Shown here: in pieces, positions 11,736-23,136 of the stretch
How the letters are laid out: each line of letters opens with the position of its first letter
How positions within the stretch are numbered: position 1 is the stretch's first letter
Source: Anadara kagoshimensis
Lineage: Eukaryota > Mollusca > Bivalvia > Arcoida > Arcidae
DNA: 64,000 nucleotides
NCBI GenBank assembly: GCA_021292105.1
Contig: CM037861.1
Coordinates: 61,719,566-61,783,565 of the forward strand
Direction of reading: 5' to 3'
Notes under the pieces: generated by a model
Database searches by the model: none
Seen by the model: the letters and a program-made list of their open reading frames with translations, nothing else
What the model was told of the DNA's origin: nothing
Program-made: the position numbers and the translations under genes

Positions 11736-11921
11736 CGTATAATATCGATTACTGACACGTTTTCTAGAACCTTTAACACATATCTATATTAGCCTTGCTG
11801 TAGAAATCAGATTAGGGGTTTAAATGAGTACAAATGAAAGCTCTTAACACATTATATTATTAGCTTCATATTGGGCAATATTTACCAAGGTCAATCCTTA
11901 CGTTCTTTTCTTACGTATACG

Positions 11922-12150
11922 GTCGGGGCCTCGGTGGTCAAGTGCTTTTAAGCACGGACGTACGGATCAGATCGAATCTCATCAACTTGGTTCGAATCCC
12001 ACTCGGTACAGATCCTAATGTGAGAAAGTTTATCAGTTCGCTTGCCAAAAGTCGATGGTTTTCCGGGCACTCCAGTTTCCTCCATCATCCAATAACTGAC
12101 AAGCATCGATATATGTGAAATAATCTTGACTTGGGCGTTAAACCCCATTA
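11922..12150 (+). mobile_element. tRNA-derived SINE
   Basis: The head holds an A-box-like TGGTCAAGTG (about 11936) and a good B box GGTTCGAATCC (about 11990), the internal RNA polymerase III promoter of tRNA-derived SINEs. The body (TTCCGGGCACTCCAGTTTCC, then GGGCGTTAAACCCC) is a molluscan SINE body known to me from memory. It has diverged from a real tRNA, so it is not a functional tRNA gene. No clear target duplication is seen. Confidence 0.7.
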
Positions 12151-12545
12151 CTCTACTCCATCCTCATACTAAAAATATGAACTTTATACACAGATAGATT
12201 CAAATCTATTTAATTATAGCATCTTATAATTAATGACACGAACTAGTTATCTTCCCTTACCTTGCAGGATTTACAAACCATACGAAGGGGGGTAAAGTTG
12301 CTTTTCACCCCAGTTAATTTGACCGAAGCGGTCAGTTCTAGGATGCTGGAGAAAATCAGAGTACCTTCGGCAAACAAACCGACAAACAATCTAACACTAG
12401 GATAGGATTCAAAACTAGGAGATGAGAGAGAATGTTAACTGTAAGTAGTAGCAGCTTTAGACCACTTGACAGAGGCAAGTACAAACATGATAAAAAGTTG
12501 CCGTCTCTTACCTCGCCATACGCCATTTTGTTTACGGAAACTAAA

Positions 12546-12547
<2 letters not shown>

Positions 12548-12613
<66 letters not shown>
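12548..12613. repeat. Compound (GT)n(GA)n microsatellite
   Basis: About 14 GT units followed directly by about 19 GA units. Two overlapping open frames that read CVCVCV then RERERE are products of this repeat and not genes. Confidence 0.95.
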
Positions 12614-12617
<4 letters not shown>

Positions 12618-12699
12618 GAAAACTCATTTGAACTATTTAATATATTTAGAAACTCATTTGAAACTGATATTTTATCCCGTTCCCATTTGAAATCCTAGA

Positions 12700-13134
12700 A
12701 ACATTTCTATTTTCATGTTCTTTGAGACGCAGTAAATAGATACCTAATGATTTCAGATCATATTTTTCATTTTGTCACCAGCAATAAACATTCCTATATA
12801 ACATATGTACATCCGTCATTAACATATCAAATTGCTACTGTTTTAAAACGTGACGGGATATTATGTATCAACGGTGTTGAAATTATCTTAAAACGTTGTT
12901 GTAATAAATGTGTTTTGACAATTTCATACCTACAAGGCCATTCCGATTTAGTAAATTATTTGCGTTTGGCAAGAGATAGAGAGAAATATAGATACCACAA
13001 ATCGGAATTTTAAAATGAGTTCAGTGAGTTTCTTTATTTCACATATTGCAAATGGACACAAACATATTTAAACATTAACATACTTAAGTAACAGGATTAT
13101 ATGCAAATATTTACAATACAACTGTATCTCTCTT
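12700..13134. other. No gene recognised
   Basis: Contains an 88-codon plus-strand frame (12747-13013) with no motif I recognise and no supporting context. Confidence 0.4.
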
Positions 13135-13440
13135 AGATGTTGTATTGCAATTCCCGTTGAAAAACAATTGGGGTCAGAACCCTTGATGTGTATCAATTTT
13201 CCCACAATATTACGTCATGTCCCACAAAGGGGGTCCCGTGATCATGTGAGATACGCCGATCTCGCATGGTTTAATTAAAACCCTATCTCATATGAGCAGG
13301 TATGGAAAAAATAGCGCCAAAGCGTTAAAACAAATCAAAATATTTATTAAACGAAAGAATTGTAAATATCTGCTCATGGTATTTCAAGTGGTAATGCAAG
13401 ATAGTGTGGCGCGTGCCAAATTCAAGATAAAGGGCTTCGC
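13135..13440 (+). repeat. Dispersed repeat family D, copy 1
   Basis: About 300 bases match 32312-32580 and its duplicate at 34653-34922. Shared words include CCTTGATG.GTAT, ACGCCGATCTC.CATGG, GTATGGAA.AAATAG and AGTGTGGCGCGTG.CAAATTC, ending at GGGCTTCGC. This copy has an extra ~25 bases. No terminal repeats are evident. The short open frame across it is incidental. Confidence 0.65.
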
Positions 13441-13649
13441 ACTTCATCGAATCAGAGTGTCATTTTTTAAAAATATATTCAGTCGAGCCGTTGCCAAAAC
13501 TATCAGTAATCATAATCGGTAATTTTTTATTTTATTGATTTTTTTTTTTTTACAAAATGGCGGTTTAAGAACCTACTGAAATGGTAAAACACAAACAGCA
13601 ACAAAACACATATTGGAGCTACTTTGGCCGGCGGCGATATTATACCAAA

Positions 13650-13865
13650 AGTGAAGTACAAACTTACGAAAACGATCAAAGTTTGGCTAACGAGAGACTG
13701 AGAAATGAATAACTAACTTTTGGATTAAAAGCTGCTGAGAGATATATAGCAGCTGCCAAAAAGCTGTCAATAAATAAGTAATGAGTGACCAACACATTTG
13801 CCTTACCGCTATTCGGCACTTATTCGTTAGCTTAGTGTTTATTTTTTCGACAGGTCTGTACTGTA
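13650..13865 (+). mobile_element. MITE family 1, copy 3 (left end decayed)
   Basis: The right terminal repeat TTTCGACAGGTCTGTACTGTA is intact. The left end around 13650-13685 (AAGTACAAACTTACGAAAACG) has lost most of the TIR. The interior phrases GGCTAACGAGAGA and ATATATAGCAGCTGCC place it in the family. Confidence 0.6.
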
Positions 13866-14230
13866 TCAGTCATTCTCAATAATGGCAATAATTGCAGCAT
13901 TTTAGATTTCCGATGTCTAGATATAATGGCTCAAATGATACAGACACTTGTTAAACTGCTATTATAACAAAGATGTGAAAAGTGTTTAAGTTGCACACTA
14001 TTGAATAATAAAATCATTAATTGATAATACTATTACGGTAATAAACAAAGAAAATCAATGCTCTTTTAGTGTTAGACCTGTAAAAACCTTACACCGGACA
14101 AAATGTTATAAATTACAAGACGCGTATGTAGACATGGAAGCCATTATTTTGTGGCTTCTAGACCTGGCTTCTGAATAATTATCGATAATGATACTTATAG
14201 TCTATTAGTGGTATATATCAGATTTTGATT

Positions 14231-14418
14231 TACAGTACAGGCATGTCCAAAGTCTCACAGTAGAAGCTCGGTTGTCGAGTGGAGCTACCGATCGAGAACC
14301 TACCGAGAGATATAAAACAGCTGCCGAGGAGATATAGATAGAGATGAGTCGAGATGAGCTGCCGATTCGGTACTAATTCGTCAGCTTGTTGTTAAACTTT
14401 CGACAGGTCTGAATTGTT
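14231..14418 (+). mobile_element. MITE family 1, copy 4
   Basis: The left end TACAGTACAGGCATGTCCAA and right end AAACTTTCGACAGGTCTGAA are inverted copies with substitutions. The interior holds GAGATGAGCTGCCGATTCGG shared with copies 6 and 8. Confidence 0.75.
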
Positions 14419-14829
14419 CTTTGCGTTTTTTTTGCACACATAGTTATCGCGTGTATGTATATTGATGATTTTTTCAAGAGTGATGATCCATTACAGTTTT
14501 GCGCCAAGTGTAGCTACGCGCATACTAAGTTAACCAAATTATACATGACCATAATTAAATTAATAAATCACAACCAGAAGAGTATAGTACGAAATAACGG
14601 ACCTTACACTTATATAAACGAAAACAAAACACTCAAAGATAACAGAACTCATAGAAACTCTGAAAAGATTGGGAATCGAAATGAAAAATGATTCCAATGA
14701 AATCCAATAGTATGGTTAATTAAGATGATTAAATTAGACTTGTCATGGAGACTGGGGAATTTATACGAAAGAAATGCATTCAAGTGTTTGTTATTATGAC
14801 AACTAATATTGATATTCAGTATGTGTCAA
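14419..14829. other. No gene recognised
   Basis: A 78-codon frame (14455-14691) has no recognised motif and an AT-driven composition. Confidence 0.4.
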
Positions 14830-15075
14830 CTAAAGCCATTAAAATTGATATCTACGGTTGCCCATTTGTGCCATTGTATTGCATTTTGGCCGAGTGGTTA
14901 CTATGGCAAGAAGTTACTTTAATTTTAAACCTTAAAAAATCTACATACAATACAGTAAAGTCATTAAAATCGATATCCTTGAAGGCCGATTAGTGTCATT
15001 GCATTTAGTTTCTTCGCATAATACGAAAAAAACAGAAGGAAAACATGGATTTAATTTTAAACCTTACAACCTCTT
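14830..15075. repeat. Diverged ~115-130 bp direct repeats
   Basis: AAAGCCATTAAAATTGATATC, AAAGTCATTAAAATCGATATC and the partial AAAGTCAATTCG recur with TTAATTTTAAACCTTA between them, so two to three old tandem units. Confidence 0.45.
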
Positions 15076-15118
15076 ACATACAGTAAAGTCAATTCGAACG
15101 TAAAAAATGACTATCATC

Positions 15119-15350
15119 TATTCTGGTTGGTATGACACGACCGGGCGACCATGACGTCACATATTTTGATAGGTATGACACAAATGTGCGACCATATAAG
15201 CTATTCTGAATAATGGTATGACGCCAATTTAGTGACCATGACATAATCTATTCTGGCTGGTATGACACGACCGGGCGACCATGACATCACCTATTTAAAC
15301 TGGCATGACAGGAATGAGACACCATAATACCACCTATTCTGACTGATGAC
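15119..15350. repeat. ~43 bp tandem repeat, about 5 units
   Basis: The phrase CTATTCTGGCTGGTATGACA with variations recurs near 15119, 15160, 15202, 15249, 15291 and 15336. Two units share CGACCGGGCGACCATGAC exactly. Confidence 0.75.
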
Positions 15351-15638
15351 TGATATACAGTAATAAGGAACTAAGAATCAATATATTTGTTTACTTAGTG
15401 CCAACTGTCGCGTATAGATACAGATCTCAATCTTCTGGAACAGCAACAATTTTTATTTATGAATTCATCATTCATCGATTTTTAATTTATGGATATGTCA
15501 ATAGCTGGTTTTGAAGTTTTATTAAGATAATCCTTTCAAGAGCAGAGCATGACACACAGTATGACAGATAAAGCACGTCTACTCTTATATAGCCTTTGTC
15601 AATGTAAGAATAGGCAAGAAGCTCAAACTTGCTGTTAC

Positions 15639-15698
15639 TGTCATGTACTACTTTTGAATGCATCGTTTCATTAAAATATTCTTAAGTAGAGCATGACA
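15639..15698. mobile_element. Palindromic foldback family, short copy
   Basis: GTCATGTACTACTTTTGAATG is followed after a short stretch by the inverse TTAAGTAGAGCATGACA. It matches the arms of the foldbacks at 21.3 and 25.9 kb. A more decayed relic may lie at 15498-15555. Confidence 0.5.
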
Positions 15699-15949
15699 TT
15701 ACATTTTATTCTATTAAAAGAGGCATTGCTGTTTTGGTGCTACTTTCTTCTAAATAATTCAGATTTTAAGAAAAAATAAATGCTTAAATATATGCGCACT
15801 TAAATAACCTTACATTGTGTGATTGATTAATTCATAATCATCCAGGAGAAATGAATGGCTGAAATGACAAATATGATTTTAAACAAATTACAACCGCCCA
15901 ACCACAAAATCAAACGAAGTTATAAAGTATCATGCGCTTAAGCCATGAG

Positions 15950-16585
15950 TTACAATAGAAGAAAGAAAATATAATTGCAAGCATGTACTTGGTAACATCC
16001 AACGCAATTAAGAACAAGAAGCAATAACGATTAACGAAAGAAACAGCCAAAATAAGACAAACAGTGACAAAAATATTGGAATAACTGATTACAAATGTCC
16101 TATTTTGGACTGCACTTTGAGTTAATGCCCAATGTGCTATTATTCGAACCATGTACTAACGCAACCAAGAATAAGAAACAATACAAAGGTTACAAATGAA
16201 ACAGACATCAAACATATTGGGACAACTGATCATATTGGACTGCCACGGAGTAAATATCCTAGTAGAACTGCTACGTGACTAGTGCACAGTCAACACAATT
16301 AAGTCAACACAATTAAGAACAATAAAACTTATAAAAGAATTCCCAATTTTAGAGTGTCACCTAAGATGATGCTCAAGTAATATTGCAAAGCTCAAACCAT
16401 CCCGTATGTTATTCAACCAGTAGTCCATAAACAAAAACAAAGAAACAACCAAAGACGACAAGACAATTTATTGGGACAACTGATTAGAAACTTCCAGAAT
16501 ATTGGACTGTCACTTGAGTCAATGATTAATACTATTGCAAGTCCCTAACCACGTCGCTTGTTACAAAACCAGTGGCTCATAGGAA
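15950..16585. repeat. ~135 bp diverged tandem repeat, about 4 units
   Basis: GGGACAACTGATTA or similar words recur at about 16078, 16220 and 16473, each followed by ATATTGGACTGCCAC or TTTAGAGTGTCACC (about 16352) and then a CAATACTATTGCAAG-like word, with AGAACAA.AAACAA between. Confidence 0.6.
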
Positions 16586-16638
16586 TAAAACATACTTTTT
16601 ATTTTTAAATTTATTTTGTTTATCTATTTTTTATTTTT

Positions 16639-17225
16639 GGACGCGCGCTTAGTTAGTTTAGCTGAATTGTCCCGTGTTACACAGTCCATAAATGAGCACA
16701 TTTAAGGATAAAAACACTTTTTGCGCTTTTTAAACGCGCGCTGAGTTTGGCTAAATTGTCCCATGTTACACAGTCCATAATATGCACATTTAAGGTTAAA
16801 ACATGCTTTTTGCGTTTTTTGGACGCGCGCTGAGTTTGGCTAAATTGTCCCGTGTTACATAGTCCATAAATGTGCACATTTAAGGATAATACATGGTTTT
16901 TGTGCTTTTTGGACGTGCGCCGAGTTGAGCTGATTTTCCCCGTATTACATAGTCCATTGATGCACACATTTAAGAATAATACACGCTTTTTGTGTTTTTC
17001 GGACGCGCGCCGAGTTGAGCTGATTTATCATGTGTAACATAGTCCATAAATGCGCTCATTTAAGAAAATATATGCTTTTTTGCTTTCTGGGGGACGCGCG
17101 GAATTTGGCTGATTTGTTCATGTTACATAGTCCATTGATGCGCACATATAAGAATAATACATGTTTTTTGTGTTTTTCTGACGCGCGCTGAGTTTGGCTG
17201 TTTTGTCACGTGTAACGTATCATTT
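16639..17225. repeat. 90 bp satellite, ~6.5 units
   Basis: GGACGCGCGC or a close variant recurs at 16639, 16731, 16821, 16911, 17001, 17092 and 17180. Each unit contains a GTGTTACATAGTCCAT-like core and CACATTTAAG. Three units in a row are exactly 90 bp, so a 96-codon minus-strand frame (16677-16967) stays open as three 30-residue repeats. I regard that as a consequence of unit length and not as a gene. Confidence 0.9.
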
Positions 17226-19149
17226 ATTAATTACATTTCAGCTGCATGTGGCCTATCGATTTCATTCAATATTTTAGCCTTTTGATTGTCGTCTGCAAGT
17301 GGTATCGTAAGCCTGATACAATATTTATCGAGCAGAAATAATCATCTCAGTGTGTTTAATGTGTACACACTATAAGTTTTGATTTGAGTGTTAGCTCACA
17401 TTATTATACAGAAATTACTTGGAAATGCGTTTCTCATTTAACCCTAGGAAATATATCTAAAACCAAATTGTTATTGCATATAACAAACACACGTGTACTG
17501 TTAGAAATTGAATTTTTTTCTAAAGAAAAATAGATTTATTCGCCAAGACAAATTCACTAAAATGTACCTTTAGAAACAATTTGCAAAACACGCACGCAAC
17601 AACAACATAACAAAATCTTAATATTCTGGAATGTACCCTAAAATAAAGGTTGAGTATTAAAAATAAACACGATTCTTTCTGGTTTCTGACATTTCTGTTT
17701 ATGTTATTGTCACTTTTTGTGTTATTTATATTACAATCAAAAGCAAAACATGATATCATAGAGAGAGAGAGAAAAAAACCCAGCCCATTGTATGAAAGAA
17801 ATAGTCGCTTTGAACAGCACAGAACAGAAAATTGAGTTCCCTGTCTAGCTTAACATTTTCCACTTCTTTATGTTATCAAAATGCAGATTTACAATGTCCA
17901 TCTTCCATTCATTACATAATGAACAGTTGTATTTTAAATGAATTACAACGCATACCTTACAATAAATGGATAATTGTAGATAATTCTAGAAGCTGATTAG
18001 GTCATCCAGAGGAAGGTCAAATCAATGATTTTTACAAGATGTCGAAATATTCCATATTGCATATGCGTTCATATTATTGATGCTATACATGTTTTTCATT
18101 CGGTCTGAATTCACACAAGGAAGCCACAGTATGCAGACAGACGGGATATTAAGTGACAGAAAGAAATAATGATGAAACCTCTGATAGTAATACTTCGTTT
18201 GATTATTAAGCTAATTCTACACTAAAACACGATATTTGCTCTGATATTTCTTCTCTATGGTCTGATTAGGCTACTGTAGTTGCGCAAAGTGATTCTACGA
18301 GATTTTGTTCACCAACACAACAATCTGACCTTGAAAAATTAGTAACAAGTAGAATTTTTAAGGAAACAGAAAACAAAACACAACAATTGGAAAAAGAACG
18401 TTAAAATATGTTTTTAGGTTTATTGCTGCTGGAACTGCTCCCCATGCCATAAAGAACATTATGCACTTTCATTTTCTTTCATCAAAAAATCAAACCATTT
18501 TTTTTTTCCTTTTGCAGAACAAACATAGATCGGAGAGCTTTGTAAGGTGGAACACTACACACAGTTTGACTAAAACGTTACTGGAGATGTCAAATGAAGA
18601 GTTTAATGATGTCTGAATAATTCAGAACTGCGTAAATTGAAGGCAGCAAATACAAATCAAACACGTAACTACACGTTTTTTGTTGTAGTAATTAACCTTT
18701 CCTGTTCGTATTTGACACGTAAGGTGTTTGTGAAGGATTATCATTTCACCTATACCTGTCCAATAAGTTACTAAAACTGTACATTCCAGGTGACCATTCA
18801 ATTAATGAATGAACAATTGCATCAACGTGTTGACCAATTACAGGTAATAACTGGCGATTACGTTAGCTATTACATATACGGAGTCAAAGAATGACGTCAT
18901 AACAATGACGATTAACACATAAACAAATGTTGTCGGCATACATACTCTAAATAGAATATTCATCATGTCTAATATTAGTTGATTATAATCTTGTTTAACG
19001 TTACATCAGCAATGTTTAAAGTATTCGCAATGAGGAAAAGTTTATTAATCCCTTTGGATCAATCTAAGAACAAAAGTTAGTGTATGTATGCGTGAGATGT
19101 GCGAATGTACTTTATAGTCTGCCTTGTAATAGCACAAACTCGGGAGCGA
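17226..19149. other. No gene recognised
   Basis: Overlapping minus and plus frames of 79 and 61 codons around 17520-17835 show no motif. A short GAGAGA run is at 17760-17773. The rest is AT-rich spacer. Confidence 0.45.
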
Positions 19150-19370
19150 CTTTAAGGTGCTAGCTCACATGGTCAGTCTGCTACAGTGAACCATACCACT
19201 CTCGTAATCACATTAAACTGACACTGGGTGAACCAGTGATACTCTATTCTCTTGATACAGAACGCCAGGCGAGGAACCAGTATCTCAAAATTTTAAAATC
19301 TTATAGGCCGGGGTTTAAAATCACGACGGACGCTCGCTATACAACTGGCCTGCCGAGGCTGTAGATCGTA
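19150..19370 (-). mobile_element. tRNA-derived SINE relic, reverse orientation
   Basis: The body words GACACTGGGTGAACCAGTGA and GAACGCCAGGCGAGGAACCAG, followed by GGCCGGGGTTTAAAATCACG, match a molluscan SINE whose tRNA-like head is read on the minus strand. The B box is decayed (TTTAAAATC where the family has TTTGAACCC). Family recognition is from memory. Confidence 0.5.
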
Positions 19371-19766
19371 TTTTGCTTTAACTTTGTACCAGATTGCAAG
19401 AACGATTCCAGTGTTATCAGAAGTTCATGAAATAGAATCCCCGTAATTACCTTCAGATACAATCTAAAGTGTAAACGTAACTAAAACTAGCTCCATTATT
19501 GAACAATCATAAACCAAGATATACCAAGGACAGTCAATTTGCACATTTAGTTACGTAAAAACGCAAACTAGTGACTTGCCAAGGAGATAAAGACTCAATT
19601 AAGGAACGTTTACGTTATCGTGTTACATAGGGTATCCGCAGTTTGTAGAATGATGTAATAGCTAACAAATAAACCGAAATACAAGCGTTAATCTTTACCG
19701 TAAAGACAATCCAACTGTAAAATTTGCTTTAGTTTAATTTTCATTTTTATTTTTTTTATTTACATA

Positions 19767-19842
19767 GCACAGGAGTTTGATACGGTCAGTGAAAGGATAG
19801 AAACATAAGATGAGTTTTATTGACCGTATCAAGTTCCTGTGG
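19767..19842. repeat. Imperfect 22 bp inverted repeat (hairpin)
   Basis: GAGTTTGATACGGTCA (ending at 19788) is matched by the inverse TGACCGTATCAAGTTC (from 19821). The arms span about 22 bp with three mismatches and a 32 base spacer. It could be a small MITE or a foldback. Confidence 0.6.
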
Positions 19843-19849
19843 CACATAA

Positions 19850-20416
19850 TTTTAGTTAATGTATAATAAAAAAGCAAGGATTGGGACAGAACGGGTTAAA
19901 AAAGAAAAATACCTGGCCTTCATAAGCATTGGACCTCGCCATTTAAATTGTGATCAGGTCAGATATGATTTCCGAAAGGATGCCTCAAAAGGTCTCCAAA
20001 ATCGAGACCAAGAATTTAAGAGTGTAGGCCGATTTTATCGTAAACAAAATACGTATCAAATATCCGAGATTAAAAACTTCTGGAATTGTCGCGTAAATTC
20101 TAAAACATTATAAAGGTTTGGAATAAATAATTAAAAAAAATCCAATATAATGTCCATAAACATCGGTGATTTTCCACTGGAATCAAATTTCGAATTTAAA
20201 ATACTTTCCTTGAAGACTGAGTTGGCGTATTAAAATTATACACCTTGTGTTTATATACTCTTTACTTATTACAGAAACTTCTGGATTCGATATTTAAAAA
20301 TTTAAATATGCATTTTTAAGATAAAATATATAAAAATATACGCACTTTTAATATGTGTCTATATTTTAACGTTTTGAAAAGTCTATAAAATGTAAGACAA
20401 AGGTACGTTCAAAACT
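19850..20416. other. No gene recognised
   Basis: An 84-codon plus-strand frame (19859-20113) follows the hairpin. I recognise no motif, but its first half is less AT-biased than the surroundings, so it may be part of an old element. Confidence 0.35.
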
Positions 20417-20629
20417 GCAGTGCAGACCTGTCGAAAGTTTAACACTGAGCTAACGTTAAAGAGTAGGAACTCAACTTTTGGATGTGCGAGAAATAAATAG
20501 CTAGTGTTTGAAAACCTGTCGATAGATTGAGAAAGCTGCAGAAAAGATTTCGAAAATGACTGAAATGAGATGTCGATGTGGCACTGATTTGTTAGCTTAG
20601 TGTTAAAATTTGGATGGGTCTGTATTGTA
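20417..20629 (+). mobile_element. MITE family 1, copy 5
   Basis: Left end GCAGTGCAGACCTGTCGAAA. The right end is a degraded inverse (GTTAAAATTTGGATGGGTCT GTATTGTA). The interior has GAAAATGACTGAAATGAGATG, close to the family's GATGAGCTGCC block. Confidence 0.75.
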
Positions 20630-20688
20630 CTTTATGGTAGCAGACTCGGCTATTTTGAAATTAATCGAACTATGTAACGTTAAAATAG

Positions 20689-20890
20689 AGTACAGACCTG
20701 TCGAAAATGTTAAAAGGTAATTGAAGCTTGACGGCCGAGTGGTCGATATAATGGTAGCCAGTGATCAAATAGTGCCAAGAGATTGGTAGATGCTACCGAA
20801 AATCTGCAGATATATTGCTAACAGATGGGTTTCCGATTCGGTACTAACTCGTTAAGCTATGTGGTAAACTTTCGACAGGACTGTAATGTA
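20689..20890 (+). mobile_element. MITE family 1, copy 6
   Basis: Left end AGTACAGACCTGTCGAAAA and right end AAACTTTCGACAGGACTGTA are inverse copies. It is only 60 bases from copy 5, in the same orientation. Confidence 0.75.
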
Positions 20891-21277
20891 AGTTCATAAA
20901 ACACAGAAAGTATGAATATAATAACTAAATAATAGTAATATAAAGCACATAATAGACGCAATTTTCCAGTATGTTACACGGCATCAATAGTACTAGCTTC
21001 AGAAGAAGAAGTAATTAAGAAATAAAAAATAAAAGTTATGGTACTGTAAAAAATATTCACATATATTAAATGACATCTGTTTGTGTTGTGAAAGCTTTAT
21101 TTGTATATAGTTTTTTTCAAAAGCATTTACACTGTAACAAATGAAATAAACAATTAACGATTAACATACACTAGCTTTACTCTTGTATTAATTGCACACT
21201 GTTAAAACTACAATTGACATATAGCATAAGCGTGTCAAATAACAGAGGAGTGTGAAGAGACACACTTAGTCTTTGTA
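20891..21277. other. No gene recognised
   Basis: AT-rich spacer without credible frames. Confidence 0.4.
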
Positions 21278-21463
21278 GTCATGGCATGTGCTACTATTTT
21301 TTTTATTTTTTTTTATAAAACAATACATTTAAAAGTGGTACTTATTGTCATATGCTACTTTTGATTTTTTTAAATGAAATAATACATTTAAAAGTAGCAC
21401 TTATTGTCATGTGCTAATTTTAAATGTATTATTTCATAGAAAATTAAAAATTAGCAAATGACA
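21278..21463. mobile_element. Palindromic foldback family, long copy
   Basis: The arms GTCATG..ATGTGCTACT and AAAATTAGCAAATGAC face each other, with further internal copies of AATACATTTAAAAGT and its inverse TTTAAATGTATTATTTC. The element contains two nested palindromes and is non-coding. Confidence 0.6.
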
Positions 21464-21477
21464 GTCAAGTGGTTTAA

Positions 21478-21560
21478 AGCATGGCTTACGCAATAGCTTT
21501 TCCTGCATAGGATCGAATTCCACTCCTAGCGTTAAGAGTTAGTTAGTTCGCATTCTTAAG
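21478..21560 (+). other. Possible decayed tRNA-like SINE head
   Basis: GGATCGAATTCCACTCC (about 21510-21530) resembles a worn B box with the CCACTC that follows it in the SINE at 11.9 kb. No body is recognisable downstream. Confidence 0.25.
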
Positions 21561-22104
21561 GTATGTAGTATTCTCTACAATTCCACAGGCGGGTTGCTAT
21601 AGAAGAGACACAAGCTCGATATGAACGTTAAGAACTATTCCACCATCACAACTATAAACAGACACACGACAGAGCGCGTGTGCTCACACATCGCTTATAA
21701 AAGAAAACAATAATCGTTACTAATGACACAAACACACATAGCGCAAAACAATTTCACAAAGGTGGAACCAAAAGCAAAGTTAAAAACACCATTAATGACG
21801 ACATTACACAAGAAACGCGGATTACATCAGATAAAAACTTCAGATATTTACAAAATCATAAAAAGACAAATGACACGTTTTATAAATTTCCCAATGACCC
21901 TTTTCTTCTTTTAATTTAAATTGTGTACATGTATATTCTTTCAGTCGTTTAGTGTAAAACGAGTAGTTTCATTTAGCTTTGTTGCCTAAAACGTGCGACG
22001 TTGTTGTCGTTGCACTAATTAGTGAAACTTGTCGGTTGAAGTTTTTCGAAGCCCATACAGGTTTATTGCAACTCAACATAGAACATAAAACAATTCATAC
22101 TACA

Positions 22105-22687
22105 AACTGAGGTTAGTGACCTTGACCTTGAATGACAGCTCCTTAGCGGCTAGACCCGCGATCCCCAGTCCTCTTCTTAAGCCTAGGTTTAGGTTTTAGG
22201 GATTTACAATAGCAGAGACCCAAAGTTCAAACCATTTGACATCATTTCAACTTAATATATGGAAGGAGAATGACCTTGACCGACATCTCTTTTCTGACAA
22301 CGTTTTTTAACCTAGGTTTAGTTAGCGATTAACAATACCAAAGACCCAAAGTTCAAACCAATTGACATCATTTCAACTTAACATACGGAAGTTGAATGGC
22401 CTTGACTGACATTTTTCTGTCCGCGGTTTTTTAACCCAGGTTTAGTTTGAGTGGTGTTTTATGATTGCAAAGACTCAAAGTTAAAACCATTTGACATCAT
22501 TTTAACTTAACATATTGAAGCTGAATAACCTTGACCGACATTTTTTTCTACCCGCGGTTTTAACCCAGGTTTAGCTTTAATTAGCGATTTACAATAGCCA
22601 AGACCCAAAGTTCAAACTATTTGACAGCATATGGATGCTGACCTTGACCGACAAGAATTTTCTGGCCGCAGTTGTTGAACCCATATT
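22105..22687. repeat. ~135-140 bp tandem repeat, left part
   Basis: GACCTTGACCGACAT recurs, followed by GCGGTTTTTTAACCCAGGTTTAG, then AGACCCAAAGTTCAAACCA TTTGACATCATTTCAACTTA. About four units are present. Each carries a TCAAGGTCA-type word on the minus strand. The array is split by a MITE and its last unit resumes at 22897. Confidence 0.75.
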
Positions 22688-22896
22688 TACAGTCCAGACC
22701 TGTCGAAAGCTTAACCTACTTGTGACCAAACCGAAGCTCATCTTGGCCTCTCGTTAGTTATTAGTTATATATATCCTCAGCATCTATCTCTTTGGCAGCT
22801 TTTCTGCCTCTACCTATCTGTAACACGGACACTCGACAGCCGAACTTTTACTTTTTAGTCTGCTCAATGTTAAACTTCTGACAGGTCTGTATTGCA
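22688..22896 (-). mobile_element. MITE family 1, copy 7 (inverted, inside the tandem array)
   Basis: The left end TACAGTCCAGACCTGTCGAA and right end CTTCTGACAGGTCTGTATTG are inverse copies. The interior reads AGCTCATCTTGGCC, the reverse of most other copies, so it is inserted in the opposite orientation. It interrupts one unit of the ~135 bp array. Confidence 0.8.
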
Positions 22897-22975
22897 GATT
22901 AAGACAAAGTTTTACGACAGCAAAGATCTAAAGTTAAAATTATATGAGATCATTTCAACTTAATATCTATATTTA
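22897..22975. repeat. Tandem repeat, remainder after the MITE
   Basis: GACAGCAAAGATCTAAAGTTAAA then ATCATTTCAACTTAATAT continues the unit interrupted at 22687. Confidence 0.65.
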
Positions 22976-23088
22976 TCATTGTCGCCAGATGTTAGATATA
23001 ATATAACAAAATACTATATACGACATTTATATATATTAATCAAGTCAAGATTATACTGACTAGATCCATCAAACAATAGCTCAAATTA

Positions 23089-23090
<2 letters not shown>

Positions 23091-23133
<43 letters not shown>
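23091..23133. repeat. (CT)n microsatellite
   Basis: About 21 uninterrupted TC units. Confidence 0.95.

Positions 23134-23136
<3 letters not shown>

Noticed and set aside
11990..12005. B box GGTTCGAATCC suggesting a tRNA gene
   Set aside because: No complete cloverleaf forms. The flanks and body are those of a SINE.
12432..12698. Two overlapping frames of 74-88 codons reading CVCV and RERE repeats
   Set aside because: They are translations of the GT/GA microsatellite.
16677..16967. Repeat protein of 96 residues
   Set aside because: Exactly explained by a 90 bp satellite unit being a multiple of three.
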